Positions 8,155 through 16,794 of a stretch of 48,634 nucleotides of DNA are shown here, piece after piece. The notes beneath the pieces were generated by a model, which had not been told where the DNA came from, did no database searches, and was given only the letters and a program-made list of their open reading frames with translations. This DNA comes from an uncultured Burkholderiales bacterium (lineage in GTDB: Bacteria; Pseudomonadota; Gammaproteobacteria; Burkholderiales; Burkholderiaceae_C): positions 1 through 48,634 of the forward strand of contig CAJAYT010000129.1 in NCBI GenBank assembly GCA_903949285.1, written 5' to 3'. Position 1 is the first letter of the stretch; each line of letters starts with the position of its first letter. The position numbers were made by a program, and so were the translations under genes.

Positions 8155-8661
8155 TCATTTGAGAGTAACCAGATAAGCAACTACATCCTCTATTTGTTGC
8201 TCATTCATTAACGGAAGACCTAGCCACTGAGGATCAACACTTTTCAAACCGTCCACCCTGTAGTAACTTGGCATGATGGATTGCGGATTTAGCGCAGTTG
8301 CATTAACAACTCTTAACCTGATTTGAGCCGCTGAGAGCCTTGAGCCTACCCCTTCCAAAAGAGGAGCAAGATTACCCACCTGGCCCTTGAACTCAGGAAT
8401 AGCGTGACACAACGTGCATTGTCCCTCTCGCGTCTTAACAATCTGCGCCCCCCGGGTAGCCTGACCCTGCTTTGCACCAAGCGGCTCCAATATTGAATCT
8501 CCACTCATTTGATAAGTAGCTAAAGAATAGGGCGTTTGAGCACCTACGCATTCAGAGCCAAATAATCCTAGCCCAAAGACCACGGGCACAGTAAAGATCC
8601 TGAATACTTGTAAGAAGCGGCGCAAGTAACGCGTCAAGTGCTTTGGAAAAATACGCTGCAT
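8155..8661 (-). CDS. soxX: Sulfur oxidation c-type cytochrome SoxX
   Basis: Monoheme cytochrome c subunit of SoxAX. An N-terminal hydrophobic segment (FTVPVVFGLGLFG) with preceding arginines acts as the export signal. The heme site is CTLCH, followed by NLAPLLEGVGSRLSAAQIRLR and the methionine-ligand region NPQSIMPSYYR. The end, QIEDVVAYLVTLK, matches the family. The ATG at 8661 is preferred over an in-frame TTG at 8673. It is the first gene of soxXYZA; 64 bases separate it from soxY. A strong hairpin (8706-8737) lies just upstream. Confidence 0.95.
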   Translation of the reverse strand: MQRIFPKHLTRYLRRFLQVFRIFTVPVVFGLGLFGSECVGAQTPYSLATYQMSGDSILEPLGAKQGQATRGAQIVKTREGQCTLCHAIPEFKGQVGNLAPLLEGVGSRLSAAQIRLRVVNATALNPQSIMPSYYRVDGLKSVDPQWLGLPLMNEQQIEDVVAYLVTLK

Positions 8662-8705
8662 TTGATCTTGCAATCTTAGTCGAAGACATTGAAGAACTCA
8701 GGTTA

Positions 8706-8737
8706 TCGCTTAAAGCCTAGCTTTAGGCTTTAAGCGA
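8706..8737. repeat. Perfect 14-bp inverted repeat between the molybdoenzyme gene and soxX
   Basis: Arms 8706-8719 and 8724-8737 (TCGCTTAAAGCCTA and its exact complement) flank a 4-base loop GCTT. The stem-loop is 45 bases upstream of the soxX ATG and 78 bases past the iorB-like stop. There is no T-run on the minus strand after the stem, so it is not a textbook intrinsic terminator. It may be an mRNA 3'-end stabiliser for the upstream gene, a leader hairpin for sox, or a protein-binding site. Confidence 0.75.
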
Positions 8738-8814
8738 ACGTAGTTTAGACGCGGTAGTAGACTTTGTCGTGATCTTAGTCTTAGTCCTGGTCCTAAAGCC
8801 CGGCTCCCACAGGG

Positions 8815-11049
8815 TTAGACAATCTTTAGGCCTGAGTGTTTAAGGGGCACAGTTCGGATTGGCTTTCCTCGTGCTTTGTAGATTGCATTCAAAATAGCGG
8901 GCGCCACCACACAAATGGTGGGTTCGCCTACACCGCCCCAAAAATCAAATGTTGGTGCGATCACTGTCTCGATGTGGGGCATCTGTCTTAGTCGCGCAAT
9001 GGGGTAGGTATCAAAGTTACTCTGCTCTACGCGGCCATCTTTGATCGTCACTTCACTTTGTAAGGTATCTAAAGCATAAGCCACTGAACCCTCGACTTGA
9101 GCGGCAATCGTACGTTGGTTAACGGCGTGCCCACAGTTTGTTGCAAGCACGAGTTTGTGGATATGAACCTCATTGCCCTTAACACTCACCTCCGCGACAG
9201 CGGCCGTGTAACTTCCGTAACCCATGAACTGAGCGATTCCCCTGTGCACGCCTGGCGCGGTAGGCTTGCCCCACCCCGCCTTCTCGGCAACCGCATTCAA
9301 AATGCCCAGGTGCTTAGGATGGTCTTTCAAAAGCGCACGTCTAAACTCTAGGGAATCGCGCCCAGAGGCATGCACAACCTCCTCCATGAAGCACTCACTG
9401 TACAAACCGTTTTGATTTGTATTAACACCCCTCCAAGGCCCAACTGGAACATGCGAGTTGCGCATTGCGTACTCAATTTTCAAATTAGGAATGGTGTATC
9501 CGTACTGAGCGTCCCCAGGCTCGGGCCAAAAACCTTGAAGTTGGCGACGGTCTTTGCCGTCAACAATGTTGTGAGGCGCTGCGTAAGCATTGATCGAGTG
9601 ACCAGACACACGCATTTGTAAACCAACCAAGTTTCCTTTTTTATCCAGTCCTGCAGACATTTTGCAATGCCCGATGGGTCGGTAAAAGTCATGTGTGATG
9701 TCCTCTTCCCTGGACCACAAAAGTTTCACCGGCGTGCCAAGCATTTGCATACCCAGTAACGCGGCTTGTCTCACGTAGTCTTGAAAGCCCCCGCGACGAC
9801 CGAACCCAGTCCCCAAAGACATGTTGTAGACCTCACATTTAGTGATATCCAGTCCAGTTGATTTTGCCAACTCTGCAAGTGCGGCCTCGGCATTTTGAGA
9901 AGGAACCCAAACTTCCGCTTTATCTGCGGTGACCAAAGCCGTACAGTTCATGGGCTCCATACACGCGTGACTTACAAAAGGAGTGATGTAGGTCGCCTCC
10001 ACTTTGGTGAATGCATTGGCGATAGCGGCCTCTGCGTCGCCAATATTGGTGTCTGCAAATACGTTTTGCTTGGATGTCAGACCCTCTTCCAAATTGGCTC
10101 TGATCGTCTGACTGGTCACTGCTCCGTTACCCACTTCGTCCCAAACAATCGGGAGTACGTTCAAAGCCTGCTTAGCGCGCCACCAATTGTCAGCAACAAC
10201 TGCAACCGCATTGTCGTCCACACGCAGCACAGCCTTCACGCCTCGCATGGATTTAACGGCTGAGTCATCAAAGCTCTTTAGCTTTCCCTCAAACACGGGA
10301 CAGGCTTTGATAGCGGCGTAGACCATGCCGGGTAACTTCACGTCAACCGCATATTTCAATCGACCATTGACTTTTAATGCGGTGTCAAGACGCTTGAGTG
10401 GGTGCCCAGCAAGCTTCCAGTCCTTGGGGGACTTGAGTTTGATAGTTTTAACATCAGGAGCTGGCAGTTTTGCAGCTTGTTCAGCCACTTGGCCATAGGA
10501 GAGTTGGCGTCCGCTTGCACCGTGTTCTATCACACCCTTAGTGACGCTCAGTTCAAGAACTGGAACCCCTAGTTGATTAGCAGCCGCTTGCACTAAAAGT
10601 ATCTTAGCCGCAGCGCCTCCTTGCCTCACATATTCATGAGACTCCCGGATTCCGCGACTGCCCCCTGTTGCCATGTTTTTCCAAACACGGTTTCGGGCTA
10701 AGTTTTGACCTGCAGTGATTTGCTGGATACTCACCTTCGCCCAGTCACAATCGAGCTCTTCGGCCACCAACTGCGCAAGCCCGGTGTGAGTGCCCTGCCC
10801 CATCTCGGCCCTTGCAACACGAACAACGCATGAGTCGTCAGATTTGACAACCACCCAAGCATTGATTTCCTGAGCCGCTAGGCCTTGGGTGGTTTGAGCC
10901 AACGCAGGAACGTGAAACCCAACCGAGAGCCCACCTCCTGCAACTGCAGCGGTGCCGATCACAAAAGATCGACGGGAGAGCTTTGGAGCCGGGTCCAAGG
11001 TTGCCTCTTGAATCACTGTGTCGGAATGAGATTTTGTAGGTGTAATCAT
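8815..11049 (-). CDS. Molybdopterin-binding subunit, xanthine dehydrogenase family (IorB-like), Tat-exported
   Basis: Large catalytic subunit (744 aa) of a molybdenum hydroxylase similar to isoquinoline 1-oxidoreductase beta subunit and periplasmic aldehyde dehydrogenases. The N-terminus has a Tat signal, KLSRRSFVIGTAAVAGG, with processing near ALAQ. Cofactor-domain motifs visible are GTGFGRRGGFQDYV, VPVGPWRGVNTNQ and GGVGEPTICVVAPAILNA, the last including the active-site GEP glutamate segment. It starts 13 bases after the 2Fe-2S subunit gene, so the two form an operon. Electrons should leave through the small subunit; no c-type cytochrome or FAD subunit gene adjoins. It likely oxidises an aldehyde or N-heteroaromatic in the periplasm; the substrate is not determinable. 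Confidence 0.93.
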   Translation of the reverse strand: MITPTKSHSDTVIQEATLDPAPKLSRRSFVIGTAAVAGGGLSVGFHVPALAQTTQGLAAQEINAWVVVKSDDSCVVRVARAEMGQGTHTGLAQLVAEELDCDWAKVSIQQITAGQNLARNRVWKNMATGGSRGIRESHEYVRQGGAAAKILLVQAAANQLGVPVLELSVTKGVIEHGASGRQLSYGQVAEQAAKLPAPDVKTIKLKSPKDWKLAGHPLKRLDTALKVNGRLKYAVDVKLPGMVYAAIKACPVFEGKLKSFDDSAVKSMRGVKAVLRVDDNAVAVVADNWWRAKQALNVLPIVWDEVGNGAVTSQTIRANLEEGLTSKQNVFADTNIGDAEAAIANAFTKVEATYITPFVSHACMEPMNCTALVTADKAEVWVPSQNAEAALAELAKSTGLDITKCEVYNMSLGTGFGRRGGFQDYVRQAALLGMQMLGTPVKLLWSREEDITHDFYRPIGHCKMSAGLDKKGNLVGLQMRVSGHSINAYAAPHNIVDGKDRRQLQGFWPEPGDAQYGYTIPNLKIEYAMRNSHVPVGPWRGVNTNQNGLYSECFMEEVVHASGRDSLEFRRALLKDHPKHLGILNAVAEKAGWGKPTAPGVHRGIAQFMGYGSYTAAVAEVSVKGNEVHIHKLVLATNCGHAVNQRTIAAQVEGSVAYALDTLQSEVTIKDGRVEQSNFDTYPIARLRQMPHIETVIAPTFDFWGGVGEPTICVVAPAILNAIYKARGKPIRTVPLKHSGLKIV

Positions 11050-11062
11050 TTTTGTTGTCCCA

Positions 11063-11593
11063 TTAAGCTTTTGTAATCATCTCAGCATCAACGCTCTTGG
11101 TGTCAACGCCTTCTGCCATGTAGTGAATGACGGAGCCAATGCCCTTACCTGTCTCTGCGGCGTGGTGAATGGCAGCGCGTATGCGTTGGTAGGTTCCGCA
11201 ACGACATATATTGGTCATCGCATCATCAATATCTTTGTCTGTAGGCTTTGGAATTTTCTCTAGTAGTGCCGAAGCCGCCATGATCTGGCCTGATTGGCAA
11301 TATCCACACTGGGGCACGTCTAAATCTAACCAAGCTTCTTGAACCGGGTGAGTGGTATCGGTTGAGAGCCCCTCAATGGTTACGATCTTTTGACCAACGG
11401 CTGCTGAAACAGGATATGAACATGAGCGAACGGGTTGGCCGTTAAGGTGAACAGTGCATGCACCGCACTGCGCAATTCCACATCCGAATTTGGTACCAGT
11501 CATCCCCAAACCATCACGAAGGACCCACAAGAGTGGCATGTCTGGCTCAACATCAACCATTAGATCTTGACCATTAATATTCAGTTGAATCAT
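11063..11593 (-). CDS. 2Fe-2S subunit of the molybdenum hydroxylase (IorA-like)
   Basis: Small electron-transfer subunit (176 aa). The N-terminal plant-type ferredoxin domain has [16 protein letters not shown] and a fourth cysteine in VRSCSYPV. The C-terminal helical domain has CGYCQSGQ and [11 protein letters not shown] for the second cluster. No signal peptide: such subunits are co-exported with the Tat-bearing large subunit. About 20 extra residues follow the usual end of the domain. The ATG at 11593 has GAGG about eleven bases upstream. First gene of the pair. A 300-base gap separates it from yaeQ upstream. Confidence 0.93.
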   Translation of the reverse strand: MIQLNINGQDLMVDVEPDMPLLWVLRDGLGMTGTKFGCGIAQCGACTVHLNGQPVRSCSYPVSAAVGQKIVTIEGLSTDTTHPVQEAWLDLDVPQCGYCQSGQIMAASALLEKIPKPTDKDIDDAMTNICRCGTYQRIRAAIHHAAETGKGIGSVIHYMAEGVDTKSVDAEMITKA

Positions 11594-11893
11594 TTTTGTT
11601 TTAACCTCAATAAAAAGAAATCTTCATTAAAAAATTCTGTCATTCGAGAACACTGAAAACAGAGAAATTAAAATTTTTTTGTGGGGGAAGGCTGACAATT
11701 AAGTGCTTCAATGCTGTAGACAAAGTACATCTTGAGCTGCTCGAACTTCTGGTGCACGTCGACCGAACAGAGCAGATTAAACCACTAAATGTGCACAGTC
11801 TGTCTAGCGAAAATCCATTAGATTTGGAGAGTTACAAAAGTTTACAAGCCTACTCTTGCTGCCGCTCCTTGGCAAGCTTAATACCCGAGCGGA
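11594..11893. other. Intergenic gap without a recognisable gene
   Basis: Between the IorA-like gene and yaeQ. It presumably carries the promoter of the molybdoenzyme operon near its left end, which is AT-rich. On the plus strand one frame stays open for most of the stretch but has no credible start codon or ribosome site and no family resemblance. On the minus strand a 39-codon open segment (reading VDVHQKFEQLKMYFVYS) ends near 11670. Neither is called as a gene. Confidence 0.5.
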
Positions 11894-12448
11894 TCAATAA
11901 TCGGACCGGCTTGCCCTGAATTCTTCAACACCAAAGCTCTCCTGCCCTTTATCGCAGGAGACTAACAGTTCGCCCTCCTGTATATTGACATGCAGTTGCA
12001 TGCTTCGCTCTACCCAAGAGCCCAGAGCCTTGGCGCTGGGCTGGGGAAGGCTTATGACGCGGACGTTTTTGGCTCGCTCCACTTTATTTTGAATACCGCT
12101 CCACCATAACTTTGATGCTTGTCCAGAGTAAGCGCAAATGACCACTTGCTCACTTCTTGAGGAGGCTTTCAAAATACGCTTCTCGTCGGGTTGCCCCACT
12201 TCAATCCATAACTTGATTTGTCCTGTTAAATCTTTAACCCAAATATCTGGCTCATCCACATCCGAGAGCCCTTTGGTAAAAACCAGGTCCTCTTGAGCAT
12301 ACAGCGCAAAAAGGACCAGGCGAACCATCATCCGCTCAGCAGTTTCTGAGGGGTGCTGTGCCACGGTTAAGGTGTGGCTGTTATAGTAATTTCTCTCAGT
12401 ATCTGAGATATGAAGTTCTACTTTGTAGATCGTGGAGCGCAGTGCCAT
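11894..12448 (-). CDS. yaeQ: YaeQ family protein
   Basis: 184-residue protein recognised as YaeQ from its start (MALRSTIYKVELHISDTERNYY), the SETAERMMVRLV segment, GLSDVDEPDIWVKDLTG and WIEVGQPDEKRI. The family adopts a PD-(D/E)xK nuclease-like fold, and the DEPDIW, WIEVGQ and DEKR residues occupy the core. Its biological role is poorly defined (E. coli YaeQ was linked to compensation for RfaH loss). Cytoplasmic; no signal. It stands alone, with gaps of over 100 bases on both sides, on the same strand as its neighbours. Confidence 0.92.
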   Translation of the reverse strand: MALRSTIYKVELHISDTERNYYNSHTLTVAQHPSETAERMMVRLVLFALYAQEDLVFTKGLSDVDEPDIWVKDLTGQIKLWIEVGQPDEKRILKASSRSEQVVICAYSGQASKLWWSGIQNKVERAKNVRVISLPQPSAKALGSWVERSMQLHVNIQEGELLVSCDKGQESFGVEEFRASRSDY

Positions 12449-12570
12449 AAAAGAGTAATGCTTCTCCCCAAGTGCTTGAGTAAACTCCTCAGCACTTGAG
12501 GAAATAAGAGTAATTTAAGAACTCTGAGTGTAGGGCACATCAGCAACCATTGCCCTGTGGCATCGGGAAT

Positions 12571-13608
12571 TTAATCCGCTTTGATATTGCCTTTTCTGAT
12601 GACCTCAGACCATTTGGCGGACTCGGCTTTGATGAGCGATGCGAACTCACTGGGTGTTCCCCCTCCCACCTCGTTGCCCTGGGACAAAATAAGCGACTTC
12701 ACATTTTCATTTTTCAAAATGACATTCACCGCTTTGTTTATTTTTTCAATGATTTCTGGGGGAGTACCCTTTGGCGCTATGAATCCTTGCCAATTTTGAA
12801 CTTCTACCTGGGGGTACCCCGCCTCAGCAAGCGTGGGGATATCCTTTAAAAGAGGTGATCGAGTTTTGCTTGTGATTGCAATGGCTCTGAGCTTACCGGC
12901 ATCAATATTGGGTTTTGCAGAGTACATTTGCTCAAACATCAGGTCAACATTACCGCCTAAGAGATCGGTCGCAGCAGCGGCACCACTTTTGTAAGGGATG
13001 TGGATGAGATCAATGCCTGCACTTTGCTTAAACAACTCCGCAGAGAGTTGGTGCGTGCCGCCAATCCCCCCGGATGCAAAAGTTAGGGTTGCTGGCTTGT
13101 CTTTAGCAGCTTTCACAATATCGCCGACTGTTTTGTAGGGGGACTTTGGGTTCACCATCAAGACCAGGGGACCTTTATCAATCAAGACAATAGGAACTAA
13201 GTCCTTTTCAGGATCAAAACGCAGATTTCCAAATAGGGCTTTGTTGACGGCTAAAGGAGCAAAATTGCCCATACCCAGTGTGTAGCCATCCGGCGCTGCT
13301 TTGGCGATGAACTCTGTACCGATATTGCCACCAGCACCCGCTTTGTTCTCGATAATGATAGGTTGGCCCAGTTCGATACTGAGTAAATTGGCGATTTGGC
13401 GGCTCCGAGAGTCTGCCCCGCCCCCAGCACCGTAGGGTACTATGAAGCTGATAGGCTTAGTAGGATAGTTGGTCGCATGAGGCTTGGTTGTCTGGGCTTG
13501 ACTCGTTTGGATCCAACTCAGCGCGCCGATCGTTAACACGAGCGTTGAGTGCAACAGATTGCGGCGTAAACCATTGAGTGAAACCGAGCAAAGATTTGAA
13601 TTTTTCAT
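12571..13608 (-). CDS. Bug-family tripartite tricarboxylate transporter substrate-binding protein
   Basis: Periplasmic solute receptor (345 aa) of the TctC/Bug family. The signal peptide spans roughly residues 15-38 (STLVLTIGALSWIQTSQAQ). Family marks are YPTKPISFIVPYGAGGGADS, the GQPIIIENKAGAGGNIG segment, AAPDGYTLGMGN, FASGGIGGTHQLSAELF and VPKGTPPEI-like AAPKGTPPEIIEKIN. These receptors bind carboxylates through two bridging waters. No TctA/TctB membrane genes occur in the window, so it is an orphan receptor, as is common in Burkholderiales. It sits 133 bases downstream of the porin gene with two hairpins between, and may share its transcript. Confidence 0.95.
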   Translation of the reverse strand: MKNSNLCSVSLNGLRRNLLHSTLVLTIGALSWIQTSQAQTTKPHATNYPTKPISFIVPYGAGGGADSRSRQIANLLSIELGQPIIIENKAGAGGNIGTEFIAKAAPDGYTLGMGNFAPLAVNKALFGNLRFDPEKDLVPIVLIDKGPLVLMVNPKSPYKTVGDIVKAAKDKPATLTFASGGIGGTHQLSAELFKQSAGIDLIHIPYKSGAAAATDLLGGNVDLMFEQMYSAKPNIDAGKLRAIAITSKTRSPLLKDIPTLAEAGYPQVEVQNWQGFIAPKGTPPEIIEKINKAVNVILKNENVKSLILSQGNEVGGGTPSEFASLIKAESAKWSEVIRKGNIKAD

Positions 13609-13651
13609 AGAGTTTTTAATTTAGACCCAGATGCGTAAATTGTAGGCTCTA

Positions 13652-13673
13652 TTTCCCAGAGGGCAAGGACTCT
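13652..13673. repeat. Small inverted repeat upstream of the Bug receptor gene
   Basis: CCCAGAG and CTCTGGG, perfect 7-bp arms with an 8-base spacer, about 45 bases upstream of the receptor ATG. It may be an operator or a leader hairpin. Not supported by anything else. Confidence 0.35.
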
Positions 13674-13697
13674 GGGATTGTGAGTATTTATCGAACT

Positions 13698-13728
13698 GGA
13701 ATAAAAAATAGTAAACCTTTTTTATTCC
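13698..13728. repeat. 11-bp AT-rich inverted repeat just after the porin gene
   Basis: GGAATAAAAAA at 13698-13708 and its exact complement at 13718-13728, 9-base loop, starting 14 bases past the porin stop codon. The paired A and T runs give a hairpin with a U-rich arm in either direction, but the stem is GC-poor, so termination would be weak. It may reduce read-through into the Bug receptor gene. Confidence 0.45.
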
Positions 13729-13741
13729 TCAGAGTAACTCG

Positions 13742-15091
13742 TTAAAACTCTCCGTGATACCTAACGCCAAAAACGTTAACTGGCCCTCGTTCTGCGTTGT
13801 AAGCAGGATTTTGTAAAAATTGCCAGTCCAGCGTGATCCAATTATTTTTTGCAAAGTTAATGCTATAAAAGGTCTCTAGTATTTGCTCTGGTGCTGATCT
13901 GAAGTTTCTGTACCCATCGCCGATGAAGAAAGAGACGCCACCTGCTTCTAGGTAACGAAGCCTGTCGGCTGAAATCCAATCTATCATCAAAGCCATTCCC
14001 ACCGAGTCGTCGGGTCTTTTCCAGTTGCTTCCATTGACTAAAAAGCCTGTGGACAATGAGGAGTCGACTTCAGTGAACGCTAGAGTTTCAGTTTTTCCAT
14101 CGGACTTCATGGCTCTTAGGAAAAATCCAACACTGGGATCCAAAGATTGCTCAAAGTTGATGCCGATACCGTACTTATCTTTGTTGCCAGTGCGAACGGC
14201 TATCAAAGCGGATGGGCTGCTTTGAGCTGGGTAATTGAGACGGGAGAGATAAGCTGTTGCGTCATTAAAGCTGGCCATCTCAGCCCTGTCGTGATAAACC
14301 AAAAGTCGAACGGAGCCGGGTCTTTCACCTAAGTTATAGGAACGCTCAATTTCAATTTGGTCCCCGTAGTGCTGCATTAAATTCAAATCAACTGCTTCGA
14401 CATTTGGCGTCACAGGTGTTGTCATACGCCCAATACGGTAAACCCAATCGTTGTGATACCACTCTGTTGCAAAACCCCAGCCGTAACCCCGGGCGTCAGC
14501 TGCGTAATCGTATGCAGCGTAAGTCCAACTGCCCCAGTTTTGAAATTGAGTCCGTTGATTCTTCGCGTACGAATTGGGATCAAAAACATCCAGAATTGAA
14601 AAGTTCCCTACAGTCAGAACCATTCGGTTGCTGTCAACGAAGCCGGCTAACTGATTAAAGTCGCTCTCAACATGTTCTTGTTCTCCACCCAACCCCCATG
14701 TTTGCCTCAGAAAAAGGCGTTGTCTGTAAAAAGTGGGATTGGCGCCTGCAGCTCTAGTAATTTCTCCGTTGGTAAAACCACCCACACCAACCAATGCACC
14801 CGCAAAGGGGACGCCAGTCACCATTTCAGGATCAAAGTAGAGCTCCCCTCCTTGCCAAGGCCTAAACCCCCAGTGTGCAGTGGCACTGGTGGTGTACATG
14901 GAGTCCCTGCCCGAGGTTAGGCTGTTTGGGCCGTCACCCACCTGTGTATTAAAACTCGGATGCCACTGCTTGTTGAGGGTAATTTGATATTTGGCTGATA
15001 TGTCTTCAACGTCTGCCTTGTCTTGCACGGACTGCGCAAACAAATTTTGAACAAAAAAAGCGACCAACAAAGGAACTACAAATAATTTCAT
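13742..15091 (-). CDS. OprB-type carbohydrate-selective porin
   Basis: Outer-membrane beta-barrel of 449 residues. A signal peptide of about 19 residues ends at LFAQ. OprB-family signs include the early QWHPSFNTQVGDGPNSL region, LYFDPEMVTGVPF, FYRQRLFLRQTWGLGG, LTVGNFSILDVFDPN and many alternating aromatic strands, ending in the aromatic C-terminal residue F (HGEF), which is typical for barrel assembly. It would let small sugars or acids across the outer membrane. It is the first gene of the minus-strand block and is followed by a Bug receptor, so a joint role in uptake is reasonable inference. Confidence 0.9.
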   Translation of the reverse strand: MKLFVVPLLVAFFVQNLFAQSVQDKADVEDISAKYQITLNKQWHPSFNTQVGDGPNSLTSGRDSMYTTSATAHWGFRPWQGGELYFDPEMVTGVPFAGALVGVGGFTNGEITRAAGANPTFYRQRLFLRQTWGLGGEQEHVESDFNQLAGFVDSNRMVLTVGNFSILDVFDPNSYAKNQRTQFQNWGSWTYAAYDYAADARGYGWGFATEWYHNDWVYRIGRMTTPVTPNVEAVDLNLMQHYGDQIEIERSYNLGERPGSVRLLVYHDRAEMASFNDATAYLSRLNYPAQSSPSALIAVRTGNKDKYGIGINFEQSLDPSVGFFLRAMKSDGKTETLAFTEVDSSLSTGFLVNGSNWKRPDDSVGMALMIDWISADRLRYLEAGGVSFFIGDGYRNFRSAPEQILETFYSINFAKNNWITLDWQFLQNPAYNAERGPVNVFGVRYHGEF

Positions 15092-15553
15092 GAAGCGATT
15101 GTCGTGAATATCGATGAAAGAATTGTGACTTTTTGTATAAGTTGGCTATTTCAAGTCAAAAGCGCAGCCTGTGCTGACGCTGAATGCGCTAAAAAGCCCT
15201 AAGGGAGGGGTGGCGAGATAGCGTCAATCGATGAGTTTGCAAATGCGGTTACCCAATGGGACAGAGGGTTTTTAGATTCATGAACTAATACTAAGTGATT
15301 ATAGAATAAAGTGTTTTGCTCCCCACTTGTTGTTATGCGCCCTGTTGGAAATGCCAATGATTACCCTTGTTTACAGTGGAGAACTCAGTGTTTTGATGCA
15401 AAAGATTAACTAAAGTGGGATAATTGCCGATCACTATACTGAAGGTGCGTTTTGAGAGTTCATGCGTGAATTTCAAAATCACCCACTCTAGACCCATTGG
15501 ATTTGACTCATTGGTCACATTCCCCATAATTACCAAAGATATTGGAGACTCAC
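15092..15553. other. Divergent intergenic region, porin / aminotransferase
   Basis: 462 bases that must hold promoters for the porin (minus) and the aminotransferase (plus). I can point to no convincing pair of promoter hexamers and no terminator. A 79-codon frame on the minus strand (15333-15572) reads like protein in places but overlaps the aminotransferase start and has no family resemblance, so it is not called. Confidence 0.5.
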
Positions 15554-16717
15554 ATGCCAGGATTACTGCCACAAGTTGACCCGGATGGATTGCTTGAATA
15601 TTCCGTGGTTTACACGGATCGCTCCTTAAACCACATGTCCAAGAGCTTTCAAGGCGTGATGAAGCGGATTTCCCAAATCCTTAAAACTGTTTACAACGCA
15701 CACTCCAGTGTTCTAGTCCCTGGCAGCGGAACCTTTGGTATGGAAGCGGTTGCTAGACAGTTCGCAACCAACAAGCGTTGCTTGGTCATTCGTAACGGTT
15801 GGTTTAGTTACCGCTGGACTCAGATTTTTGAGATGGGCAGTATTCCTGCTGCCTGCACTGTATTGAAAGCAAGAAGACAAAAACCAGGCTCACAAGAGCC
15901 CTTTAGTCCTGTTCCAGTAGACGAGGCCGTAAACACCATACTGAGCGAAAAACCCGATGTCGTGTTTGCCCCTCACGTTGAGACATCTTGCGGGATGATA
16001 CTTCCGGACGATTACATCAAAGCACTCACAGACGCTGTGCACAGCTACGGAGGAATATTTGTACTTGACTGCATCGCATCTGGAGCGATGTGGGTCGACA
16101 TCAAAGCAACGGGCGTAGATGTACTGATCACTGCCCCTCAAAAGGGCTGGAGTAGCTCACCTTGCTGCGCAATGATTGTGTTGAGTGAGCACGCTAGAAA
16201 AGTAATTGACCAAACAACAAGTACGAGCTTTGCTTGTGATTTAAAGAAATGGCTTCAAATCATGGAGACCTACGAGAGCGGCTCTCATGCATACCACAGT
16301 ACGATGCCTACAGACGCCCTATCCCGTCTATGCGCAGTAATGGAGGAGTCACAAGCTTTGGGTTTCCAGCACCTGAAGGATGCTCAGATCGAGATGGGCC
16401 ATAAAATCCGCGCATCCCTGGAAAAGCATGGCTTCAAAAGTGTCGCCTCCAAAGCCTTCCAAGCCCCAGGTGTGGTGGTCAGTTACACCAACGACCCCGA
16501 GATTCAATCTAGCAAAAAGTTCTTGGCTGAGGGCTTACAAACTGCTGCTGGCGTACCGCTTCAGTGTGATGAAGGAAGTGACTTTATGACCTTCAGACTG
16601 GGACTCTTTGGACTCGAGAAGCTCCAACATGTAGACCGTACTGTGCGCCTCTTTGAACAAGCAGTTGAACGCATACTGCCCAAACAAAATTCAAAAGCTG
16701 AAGCAGTCCACTCCTAA
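15554..16717 (+). CDS. Class V aminotransferase (serine-pyruvate / alanine-glyoxylate type)
   Basis: PLP-dependent fold-type I enzyme, 387 residues. Motifs: PGSGTFGMEAVARQF at 56-70 (cofactor phosphate region), HVETSCGMILP at 141-151, D172 in LDCIASGAMWVD (pairs with the pyridine nitrogen) and the Schiff-base lysine K197 in ITAPQKGWSSSP. It is closest to the alanine-glyoxylate/serine-pyruvate aminotransferase group, but the exact amino donor is not evident. The ATG at 15554 has GGAG seven bases upstream, which rejects the in-frame TTG at 15542. Monocistronic: a strong terminator follows 15 bases after the stop. Cytoplasmic. Confidence 0.9.
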   Translation: MPGLLPQVDPDGLLEYSVVYTDRSLNHMSKSFQGVMKRISQILKTVYNAHSSVLVPGSGTFGMEAVARQFATNKRCLVIRNGWFSYRWTQIFEMGSIPAACTVLKARRQKPGSQEPFSPVPVDEAVNTILSEKPDVVFAPHVETSCGMILPDDYIKALTDAVHSYGGIFVLDCIASGAMWVDIKATGVDVLITAPQKGWSSSPCCAMIVLSEHARKVIDQTTSTSFACDLKKWLQIMETYESGSHAYHSTMPTDALSRLCAVMEESQALGFQHLKDAQIEMGHKIRASLEKHGFKSVASKAFQAPGVVVSYTNDPEIQSSKKFLAEGLQTAAGVPLQCDEGSDFMTFRLGLFGLEKLQHVDRTVRLFEQAVERILPKQNSKAEAVHS

Positions 16718-16732
16718 GAAACCATCGACAAC

Positions 16733-16768
16733 AAAAAACCCCGTAATTTTTAAGTTACGGGGTTTTTT
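16733..16768. terminator. Bidirectional rho-independent terminator
   Basis: Stem AAAAAACCCCGTAA / TTACGGGGTTTTTT (16733-16746 and 16755-16768) with an 8-base loop. A GC-rich core and T-runs in both directions let it end both the aminotransferase transcript (+) and the bactofilin transcript (-), whose stops lie 15 and 26 bases away. Confidence 0.92.
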
Positions 16769-16794
16769 ATTTGTAATTACAAATAATCAGGGAA

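Noticed and set aside
11594..11893. Long plus-strand open frame and a short minus-strand open segment in the iorA-yaeQ gap
   Set aside because: No usable start codon or ribosome site for the former; the latter is 39 codons with no recognisable family. Chance cannot be excluded.
15092..15553. Sigma-70 promoter hexamers for the porin and aminotransferase genes
   Set aside because: Candidate -35 and -10 elements had wrong spacing (about 9, 14, 20 or 23 bases), so no promoter is called.
15333..15572. 79-codon minus-strand frame with protein-like text in the porin/aminotransferase gap
   Set aside because: Overlaps the aminotransferase start on the other strand, has no family resemblance and no clear ribosome site.
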